Assembly: GCA_029555885.1 (NCBI GenBank)
Contig: JAKPQT010000171.1
Location: forward strand, 1 to 11,941
Source of the DNA: Chloroflexota bacterium
Lineage (GTDB): Bacteria; Chloroflexota; Anaerolineae; CG2-30-64-16
Direction: 5' to 3'
DNA length: 11,941 nt
A program made the position numbers and the translations under genes. The notes beneath the pieces are model-generated. The model worked only from the letters and a program-made list of their open reading frames with translations. It had not been told where the DNA came from and did no database searches. Of this stretch, positions 6,582 to 11,941 are shown piece by piece. Numbering within the stretch: position 1 is the first letter of the stretch; every line of letters begins with the position of its first letter.

Positions 6582-9414
6582 GCCGCACGGATTACTGAAC
6601 GCTGGGGTGCGGGCATACCCAGGCCTGCGCGTCATCCGAAGGATGCTCAAGGTGACAGACCATAGAATACAAACGCGAGCGCTGGCCGCTGTTTCAGCAT
6701 TCGCCGGGCGATTCGGGTCATCCGAAACGGCGGTCATGATGAGCCTGGCGATCGTCGTCGGCATTGGCGCCGGACTGGGTGCGATTGCCTTCATCGAGAT
6801 GATCCGCTTCTTCGAAGGCATCTTCTTCGGCAGCGGCGCGCAGGTACTGGGGTTCCTCGGTCAGGCCTACGTCATTGCACTGCCGATGCTCGGCGGTCTG
6901 CTGGTCGGCCCTCTGGTCCATTTTATCGCGCCTGAGGCGAAAGGGCATGGCGTTCCACAAGTGCTCACCGCGGTTGCCATTCGAGGCGGCCGGATTCGCC
7001 CGGTGGTCGTGCTGGGGAAGGCGCTCGGCTCAGCAATCACGATCGGCGCAGGCGGATCGGTGGGTCGTGAAGGCCCGATCGTGCAGATTGGGTCCGCCAT
7101 CGGCTCAACTATCGGCCAGGCCCTTAAGCTGAACGAGCGCCGGGTGATCAACCTGGTCGCATCTGGCGCCGCAGCCGGCATCGCCGCCACCTTCAACGCG
7201 CCGATTGCCGGGGTCATGTTCGCCCTGGAAGTGATCCTGGGTGAGTTCGGCATCCAGACCTTTAGCACGATCGTCATTTCTGCTGTGACGGCAAGCGTGG
7301 TGAGCCGCGCCGTGCTCGGCGACTCTCCGGCCTTTGCGATGCCGGCCTATACCCTGAGGAGCCCCTGGGAACTGGCGCTGTACACCGGACTGGGCATCGC
7401 TGCCGCAGGCGCGGCGTTAGCCTTTGTTAAAGCTCTGCACTGGTTCGAAGACACCTTCGATCGCTGGCAGTTTCCGGACTACCTCAAGCCCGCGGTGGGT
7501 GGGCTGGCGCTCGGTGTCCTGGGGTTTGCAATTCCGCAGGTATTCGGGACCGGTTTCTCGACCATCGAGAGTGCGCTGAACAGCCAGTTGGGTTGGGGGC
7601 TGCTCCTGGTGTTGGTATTCGGCAAGATCCTGGCCACGTCGCTCACGCTGGGCTCGGGGTCATCGGGCGGTGTCTTCGCACCGGCGCTCTTCATCGGCGC
7701 CGTGTTGGGCGGCGCCTATGGCCAACTGGCGCACCTCGCCTTCCCAGGCATCGTGGCCGCCAGCGGCGCCTACGCGATGGTGGGCATGGCTGCCGTGTTC
7801 GCCGGTGCCGCGCGCGCGCCGATCACGGCGATCATCATCCTGTTCGAGATGACGCAGGATTACCACATCATCCTGCCACTGATGTTTGCGACAGTCGTCA
7901 GCACGGTATTAGCGCAGGTACTGGAGCCGGAAAGCATCTATACCTTCAAGCTGAAACGCCGTGGCATAGACGTGTGGGCGAAGAAAGACGCAAACCTGAT
8001 GCGGGGGATTCTGGTACGCGAAGCTATGACACCCATTACGGAGTTCCCGACGGTGGTCCCGGAGACTTCCCTGAGTGAGGTTGCACGCCTGTTCCAGGAA
8101 ACCGGACACCACGGCCTCCTGGTGTTGGACGCTCAACACGAGCTCTACGGCGTGGTGACACTGGCCGACCTCGAGCGCGCGCTGACAGCGGGTGGGGCAG
8201 CGACGGTCGCCGATATCTGCACGACGGACGTGTTGACCGCGTTCCCTGATGAAACGCTGGATGACGCTTTGCGACATTTCGGCGCACTGGACGTCGGGCG
8301 TATCCCGGTGGTGGACCGGCGGCACCGGCGCCGGGTGCTGGGGGTTTTGCGGCGGAGCGATATTCTGCAGGCGTATTCGCACGCGCTGGTGGACAAAAGC
8401 AAAGCTGACTATCACATCGAGCGGCTGCGGCTCGAATCCCGGATTGGCGCGACATTGGTAGAGATCGCGCTGCGCGGCGGTGATGCCGCTGTTGGCAAGC
8501 CGCTGAGGAATCTGGGGCTGCCGCCGGACTGCGTGATCGTTGCGATTCATCGTGGCAGCCAGGTGGTAGTACCGCGTGGGGATTCGGTTCTGTTGCCCAA
8601 CGATCGCCTGACGGTGCTCACGGGTGCTGATTCGGTAGACGACTTGAGCAGGGCGCTGCGCGCAGGGATGGCCGCTCACGCTGATGTCCAGAGCAGTGGT
8701 TCAGAGGTGTCGGCTGCCGATACTGTGGAGGTGTTGGACCAAATCACAGTGAGCGAAGTCATGGAGACCGACCCGGTGGCTCTGCACGAGTCGGATTCGC
8801 TGGCTGCCGCGGCGGATCTTTTGGCTCGCACGCACCATCATGGGGTGCCGGTGGTCGATGCCGCGGGCGGGCTCGCCGGGATTCTCACGATTCAGGATGT
8901 CGAGCGGGCACAGGCGGAGCATGGAGGGCCTTCGCGACGGGTGGGCGAGGTCTGCACGCGCGACCTGTTGGTAGCCTATGCCGACGAGAGTATCGGAACG
9001 GCGTTGCGACGCATCAGCAGTCGTGGTGTCGGACGGCTGCCCGTGGTCGCACGCGATGACCCTCGCCGTTTGCTTGGCATGCTGCGCCGAGCTGACCTGG
9101 TGCGGGCCTACGATATCGCCCTCACGCGGCGGGCTGCGCTGGCACAGCGTGGCACGCAGGCTGGTCTGAGTGTCTCCACCGGCGCGCTCAGCGTCGAAGA
9201 TATCACTATCCAGGCCGGCGCTGCGTGTGACGGACGACGCGTGCGCGAGGTTGCCTGGCCACGGGAGGCCGTAATTGCCAGCTTGCGTCGCGGCGGTGAG
9301 GTGCTGATCCCTCACGGTGACACATTGCTTCAGGCCGGAGATGTGCTGGTCGTGGTCGCTGGCGGCGAAGCACGCGCGGCCGTCCTGCGCCTGTGCACGG
9401 TAACACTCACGTAG
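6580..9414 (+). CDS. ClC anion channel/transporter with two tandem CBS-CBS-RCK_C modules
   Basis: The longest frame is 944 residues; numbering is from the ATG at 6580. The GTG at 6652 (residue 25) has GAAGGA 8 nt upstream and may be the true start. The ClC membrane domain spans about 50-455. Its motifs are GHGVP (122-126), GREGP (162-166, gating Glu164), ATFNAPIAGVMFALEV (203-218), GSGSSGGVFAP (358-368) and Tyr454 near the end. Compared with E. coli ClC, Ser107 is His123 and the proton glutamate Glu203 is Val218, while Glu148, Phe357 and Tyr445 are kept. The cytoplasmic tail has a CBS pair (477-600), an RCK_C/TrkA_C domain (624-688), a second CBS pair (724-847) and a second RCK_C (866-930). 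These should sense nucleotides or other small ligands. The protein should pass chloride or a similar anion across the inner membrane. Its own promoter and terminator separate it from its neighbours. Confidence 0.93.
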   Translation: MPHGLLNAGVRAYPGLRVIRRMLKVTDHRIQTRALAAVSAFAGRFGSSETAVMMSLAIVVGIGAGLGAIAFIEMIRFFEGIFFGSGAQVLGFLGQAYVIALPMLGGLLVGPLVHFIAPEAKGHGVPQVLTAVAIRGGRIRPVVVLGKALGSAITIGAGGSVGREGPIVQIGSAIGSTIGQALKLNERRVINLVASGAAAGIAATFNAPIAGVMFALEVILGEFGIQTFSTIVISAVTASVVSRAVLGDSPAFAMPAYTLRSPWELALYTGLGIAAAGAALAFVKALHWFEDTFDRWQFPDYLKPAVGGLALGVLGFAIPQVFGTGFSTIESALNSQLGWGLLLVLVFGKILATSLTLGSGSSGGVFAPALFIGAVLGGAYGQLAHLAFPGIVAASGAYAMVGMAAVFAGAARAPITAIIILFEMTQDYHIILPLMFATVVSTVLAQVLEPESIYTFKLKRRGIDVWAKKDANLMRGILVREAMTPITEFPTVVPETSLSEVARLFQETGHHGLLVLDAQHELYGVVTLADLERALTAGGAATVADICTTDVLTAFPDETLDDALRHFGALDVGRIPVVDRRHRRRVLGVLRRSDILQAYSHALVDKSKADYHIERLRLESRIGATLVEIALRGGDAAVGKPLRNLGLPPDCVIVAIHRGSQVVVPRGDSVLLPNDRLTVLTGADSVDDLSRALRAGMAAHADVQSSGSEVSAADTVEVLDQITVSEVMETDPVALHESDSLAAAADLLARTHHHGVPVVDAAGGLAGILTIQDVERAQAEHGGPSRRVGEVCTRDLLVAYADESIGTALRRISSRGVGRLPVVARDDPRRLLGMLRRADLVRAYDIALTRRAALAQRGTQAGLSVSTGALSVEDITIQAGAACDGRRVREVAWPREAVIASLRRGGEVLIPHGDTLLQAGDVLVVVAGGEARAAVLRLCTVTLT
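8008..9369 (+). repeat. Internal tandem duplication of the CBS-CBS-RCK_C module
   Basis: Two protein-level copies are encoded at about 8008-8649 (residues 477-690) and 8749-9369 (724-930). Matching pairs are VADICTTDVLTAFPDETL with VGEVCTRDLLVAYADESI, GRIPVVDRR with GRLPVVARD, VLGVLRRSDILQAY with LLGMLRRADLVRAY, and VVVPRGDSVLLPNDRLTV with VLIPHGDTLLQAGDVLVV. The DNA copies are diverged, so the duplication is old and both copies appear to have been kept under selection. A 34-residue spacer (about 691-723) rich in Ala, Ser and Asp joins them. Confidence 0.85.
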
Positions 9415-9498
9415 TGCTGCGTTGACTCGCAATGTCTGGTCCTTCTGGGCGTAACCAGCCGGGTCTTCCAGGATGGCCAGGCGAAATGCGTGGGCGCG

Positions 9499-9542
9499 GC
9501 GGGGCCTGCCATCCGGTTGTCGCGGATGGCAGGCCCCGCTTT
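9499..9542 (+). terminator. Strong GC-rich stem-loop terminator after the ClC gene
   Basis: A perfect 17-bp stem (9499-9515 with 9523-9539, GCGGGGCCTGCCATCCG and its complement) encloses a 7-nt loop and is followed by TTT (9540-9542). It lies 85 nt after the ClC stop and 48 nt beyond the stop of the convergent - strand gene. It can therefore end the + strand unit and block read-through into the facing operon. There is no T-run on the - strand side. Confidence 0.8.
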
Positions 9543-9589
9543 CAGCGTATCACTGTGCTAACGGCTGGGCCTGACCCAAGCGTCGCTTC

Positions 9590-10864
9590 TTACTGGTCCG
9601 CGCGGCCGGGATTGCCGGGCGTGCGGCTGGGCCGCGGCGTGGCCGGGGGCTCCTGTGGGGGCTCCGGCGTCATCGTCGGCCCCGGGCCCGGTCCGGAAGC
9701 GTCGCGGACGCGCAGCCAGGTCGCCACGCGCACGCCTTCCTGCCGCTGCACGCCGCCCACCTCGACCGGGGCGCCGAGCTTGGCGTGCTGCGCATCGGTG
9801 ATGCGCGTCTGTTGCGTCACCTGCACTTGCTGGCCTGCAATCGTCCAGTTGCCAATCAGGCCATCCCCAGGCAGCGCCTCGATCTCGCCCTCGAAGTGGA
9901 ACGCAGAGCCGCGCCAGTTGCCGATCAGGACCGTAATCTGAAAGGCCTGCAATGCATCGCCGGTTTCCCAGCCCACGATGTGCACCATGCTGCCGACCTC
10001 GACCGTGCCCTTGGCCTGGATGATCGATGTCGTATCCGTCACGTCCACCGCGCGGCCGCTGACGACCCAGCGTCCGGTCAGTCCGCTCGCGGGCAGGCTC
10101 TCCACCGTGCCGCGAAACTGTACCGCCTGGTGCAGGCCGCCCGGCTCCTGCCAGAAGATGCGGACCGTGCGGGCCAGGAGCGCCCCGTCATCCTGCAGCA
10201 CGGCCGCTGCGTGCGCCAGTAATTCGGCCTGCGGCACAGCCGTCATCATCGTTTCCTCGGTTACGGTGAGCGGGATGGTGCTCAGTTTCCAGGTGCCGGT
10301 GGCGAAGGCCTGGATGACGCCGTAGACCTCGACCTCTTCCTGGAACTCGGTGCTGCGGATGCGCAGGGCGGTGAGGCTGCCGGCCGGCTCTTCCTGCATG
10401 TAGACCTCCGCCCAGCCCCCGACCGCCAGCGGCCCGCCGCGCTCGTTGTAGCGGGTCTCGTCTGTGACGTTGATGCTCTGACCTGCGATGACCCACGTGC
10501 CGATCCGGCCCGCTGGAATGCTCACGATCGGCCCCTTGAGCCGGACCTCGGCCGGCATCACCGCGATGTGCGTGGCGACCAGCGTGCCTTCGGCGTCCTG
10601 GTCCGCGATGACCGCAGCCCACATGCCCGCTGCGACCGTTCCGGTCGTCAGGCGAATCTCGGTCTCCGCGTTGACATTGACCGTGTGGCCGGCGACGACC
10701 CACGGGTCGCCTTCGGCTGCGGGCACTATGTCGATGACTCCGGTGAAGCGCACTTCGTAGGCCGGTCCGGGTCCGGGCCCCTCTGCGAAGCTGAGTGCAG
10801 GCGTCAAGCAGAGCGCGACCAGAATCAGCAGGGCCAGCAGACGTGAGAGGGTATGGACTTTCAT
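9590..10864 (-). CDS. Secreted protein with five DUF5666-like repeats and a Pro/Gly-rich tail
   Basis: A 424-residue exported protein of unknown function. Residues 1-27 form a signal peptide (basic start, Leu-rich core, cleavage likely after LSFA). A short GPGPGP spacer leads into five repeats of about 50-66 residues: 38-103, 107-172, 178-227, 238-293 and 302-367. The pattern is F-x-G-x-(I/V)-x-x-(I/L)-P, GxWV(V/I)AG, VxV(T)xxT, then a closing strand. This matches the DUF5666 type of small beta-barrel. Repeat 3 is shortened and lacks the WVVAG strand. The tail (368-424) is rich in Pro, Gly and Thr and ends NPGRADQ, with no membrane anchor or sorting motif. The ATG at 10864 has AAAGGAGG at a 7-nt gap, and that site overlaps the previous gene's stop. 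It is the last gene of a - strand run of secreted proteins. Confidence 0.88.
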   Translation of the reverse strand: MKVHTLSRLLALLILVALCLTPALSFAEGPGPGPAYEVRFTGVIDIVPAAEGDPWVVAGHTVNVNAETEIRLTTGTVAAGMWAAVIADQDAEGTLVATHIAVMPAEVRLKGPIVSIPAGRIGTWVIAGQSINVTDETRYNERGGPLAVGGWAEVYMQEEPAGSLTALRIRSTEFQEEVEVYGVIQAFATGTWKLSTIPLTVTEETMMTAVPQAELLAHAAAVLQDDGALLARTVRIFWQEPGGLHQAVQFRGTVESLPASGLTGRWVVSGRAVDVTDTTSIIQAKGTVEVGSMVHIVGWETGDALQAFQITVLIGNWRGSAFHFEGEIEALPGDGLIGNWTIAGQQVQVTQQTRITDAQHAKLGAPVEVGGVQRQEGVRVATWLRVRDASGPGPGPTMTPEPPQEPPATPRPSRTPGNPGRADQ

Positions 10865-10880
10865 TTGTGTGCCTCCTTTA
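10865..10880 (-). promoter_or_regulatory. Ribosome-binding site overlapping the upstream stop codon
   Basis: On the - strand the stop TAA of the jelly-roll gene (10880-10878) runs straight into AAAGGAGG (10879-10872), followed by 7 nt and the ATG at 10864. The overlap means ribosomes finishing the first gene sit on the start site of the second. This suggests translational coupling and roughly matched synthesis of the two proteins. Confidence 0.7.
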
Positions 10881-11645
10881 GCGTTGAACGAGCGGAAGAT
10901 AGAGCCGGAGAGTGGCGATTGCCGTTCCGGTGGGTGTTGCCGTGCCTGTGTTGGCAGGCGGCGGCGTGAAGGTGGCGGATGGCGTCACATCGGCGCCAGG
11001 GGTCGCCGTTGCAGTCGCCGTCATTGTCGTGTCAGTTGGGCTGGTACTGGTTGCGGTCGGCGTGGGAGACGGATCGGAAGCGCACGCCGACAGCCTGATG
11101 TCGTCCAGGTAGAACTCGCTGATGAGGTCTTGGTCGGTGCGGGCTGCGAAGCGGAGCACCACGCTTTGCCCGGCATACGCAGTCAGATCGAATGTAAGCT
11201 CCGCCCATTGGCCCGGCAGTGCAGTGTTGCCGAGCGTCGCCAGCGTGCTCAGGGGTGTGCCATCTGCGGCGGTCAGCGCGATAGTCAGTGTATCGAATGT
11301 GTCCGCGGTCTCCGCGGTCGCAAGATACCACCAGGCTTTCAGGGTCAGGGTCGTCCCGGCGGGCAGTGTGAGCGCCTGGCTGAGACGGTCGTCCGCGTTG
11401 TTGACGCCGCCCATGTAGGCCCCCAGGCTGCCTGTGTGCGGGTTGAAGTTGCTGATCAGGTCGTAGCCCTGTGCACTGAAGGTCTGCCAGCCCGCGGCGC
11501 CTTGCTCAAACCCACCGTTTTGCACAAGCTCCAGGCAGGATAGGGTCAGGCCTGCGGTCTGCGCGGTGACCGGCACGGTTCGAGGCAGCACCGCTGCCAA
11601 GAGCAGTCCCAGGAGCACAGGCCAGATGGCAATGGGTGCGCACAT
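10878..11645 (-). CDS. Secreted jelly-roll (carbohydrate-binding-like) protein with Thr/Pro linker and YLPLVQR tail
   Basis: A 255-residue exported protein. Residues 1-29 look like a signal peptide with cleavage after VTA or TAQ. The body (about 36-188) has the opening ELVQNGGFEQGAAGWQ and the closing strand FYLDDIRLSAC of galactose-binding-like beta-sandwich domains, so carbohydrate or surface binding is plausible. Cys37 and Cys188 flank the fold and could form a disulfide. A Thr/Pro/Ser-rich linker (191-241) leads to a short C-terminal end, TLRLYLPLVQR. Similar LPLV-R tails close many Chloroflexota secreted proteins as I recall; their function is not known to me. The ATG at 11645 is preceded by AGGAGGAG; an in-frame GTG at 11669 would put that site inside the gene and is less likely. 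There is no catalytic motif. It lies between two other genes for exported proteins. Confidence 0.85.
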   Translation of the reverse strand: MCAPIAIWPVLLGLLLAAVLPRTVPVTAQTAGLTLSCLELVQNGGFEQGAAGWQTFSAQGYDLISNFNPHTGSLGAYMGGVNNADDRLSQALTLPAGTTLTLKAWWYLATAETADTFDTLTIALTAADGTPLSTLATLGNTALPGQWAELTFDLTAYAGQSVVLRFAARTDQDLISEFYLDDIRLSACASDPSPTPTATSTSPTDTTMTATATATPGADVTPSATFTPPPANTGTATPTGTAIATLRLYLPLVQR

Positions 11646-11681
11646 CGCTCCTCCTGACTCGCTCGTCACATTCGTCCAGGC

Positions 11682-11941
11682 TCAGCCAACGCCGCCCGGC
11701 CGGGGCCCCGGTGGTGTTACGTCGGGCCCAGGGCCTTGCGGTGTGGCCTCCGGGCCAGAACCCTGCGGCGTCGCTTCGGGGCCTGGGCCTTGCGGTGTCG
11801 CCTCTGGGCCGGGACCCTGCGGCGTCGCTTCGGGGCCAGGACCCTGCGGCGTCGCTTCGGGGCCGGGACCCTGCGGTGTAGCCTCCGGGCCGGGACCCTG
11901 CGGCGTCGCTTCGGGGCCGGGACCCTGCGGTGTAGCCTCCG
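11682..11941 (-). CDS. Partial gene: C-terminal end of a nonapeptide-repeat (EATPQGPGP) protein
   Basis: This frame enters from beyond 11941 and stops at TGA (11684-11682); no start is in the window. The visible 85 or so residues are eight copies of EATPQGPGP, one with Pro changed to Ser, then a degenerate copy DVTPPGPRP and the end GGVG. Nearly all differences between copies are synonymous (GAG GCT ACA, GAA GCG ACG, GAG GCG ACA, GAG GCC ACA all give EAT). This is strong evidence that the frame is translated and selected. The composition predicts a disordered, extended Pro/Gly tail like the spacers of the DUF5666 protein downstream. The upstream part may therefore be a signal peptide plus DUF5666 or another beta domain, but that is a guess. 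The gap to the next gene is 36 nt, which fits one operon. I know no name for this protein. Confidence 0.8.
   Translation of the reverse strand, partial: EATPQGPGPEATPQGPGPEATPQGPGPEATPQGPGPEATPQGPGPEATPQGPGPEATPQGSGPEATPQGPGPDVTPPGPRPGGVG
11697..11941 (-). repeat. 27-nt in-frame tandem repeat, about nine units and continuing past the window
   Basis: Units begin at 11939, 11912, 11885, 11858, 11831, 11804, 11777, 11750 and 11723 on the - strand, each exactly 27 nt. The units at 11939 and 11885 are identical. Neighbouring pairs repeat as a 54-nt higher-order unit (11939-11886 like 11885-11832), a mark of recent expansion by slippage or unequal crossover. The unit at 11723 is the most diverged, as is usual at an array edge. 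Confidence 0.9.

Noticed and set aside
9432..9941. + strand open frame downstream of the ClC gene
   Set aside because: It crosses the terminator stem-loop and lies antisense to the DUF5666-repeat gene; no domain or ribosome site is seen.
11636..11881. + strand open frame across the tandem repeat (Arg/Ala/Pro-rich repeat peptide)
   Set aside because: Synonymous changes between units preserve the - strand peptide, not this one, so the - strand is the coding strand.
11697..11941. CRISPR array
   Set aside because: The 27-nt units are directly adjacent with no unique spacers and keep an open frame.
11682..11941. Collagen-like protein
   Set aside because: Glycine does not occur at every third residue in EATPQGPGP, so a collagen triple helix is not expected.

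Overview
The window looks like chromosomal DNA of a high-GC bacterium, most likely a member of Chloroflexota (Anaerolineae/Caldilineae-like). The case rests on lineage habits rather than a marker gene. A secreted protein ends in a Thr/Pro-rich linker plus a short YLPLVQR tail. The sugar-binding lipoprotein has a twin-arginine signal and a long Ala/Pro linker. Repeated DUF5666-type secreted modules are present, and a hairpin repeat built on GCAAAG occurs between genes. There is no rRNA, tRNA, CRISPR array, transposase or phage gene.

Region 1 (31-6439, + strand) is a carbohydrate locus. A cytoplasmic GH29 alpha-L-fucosidase is followed, after a 74-nt hairpin repeat, by a class V PLP-dependent enzyme of the isopenicillin-N-epimerase-like type. 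A near-consensus sigma-70 promoter (TTGACA-N17-TATGAT, 2753-2781) and a leader of about 190 nt with palindromes then start an ABC importer of the CUT1 sugar class: binding lipoprotein (2977-4365), MalF-type permease (4556-5494) and MalG-type permease (5546-6439). Two strong stem-loops between the binding protein and the first permease could keep the binding protein in excess. No ATPase gene is present, so an ATPase encoded elsewhere must energise the importer. Transport of fucosylated or related oligosaccharides is a reasonable guess from context only.

Region 2 (6580-9414, + strand) is one large ClC-family anion channel or transporter. Its cytoplasmic tail carries the module CBS-CBS-RCK_C (TrkA_C) twice in tandem. 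The gating glutamate is kept, but the internal proton glutamate is a valine and the central serine is a histidine, so channel-like behaviour is possible. A 17-bp GC-rich hairpin at 9499-9542 ends this unit.

Region 3 (9590-11941, - strand) runs towards region 2 and holds three tightly spaced genes for exported proteins. The first is the C-terminal end of a protein made of the nonapeptide EATPQGPGP (27-nt tandem repeat, 11697-11941), which enters from outside the window and is easy to miss because no start codon is visible. Next comes a jelly-roll carbohydrate-binding-like protein with a YLPLVQR tail (11645-10878), then a protein of five DUF5666-like repeats with a Pro/Gly-rich tail (10864-9590). 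Together they look like a small cell-surface or extracellular-matrix cassette of unknown role.

The most novel points are the duplicated ligand-sensing tail on the ClC protein, the truncated nonapeptide-repeat gene with its secreted neighbours, and the hairpin-rich regulatory DNA of the sugar importer.
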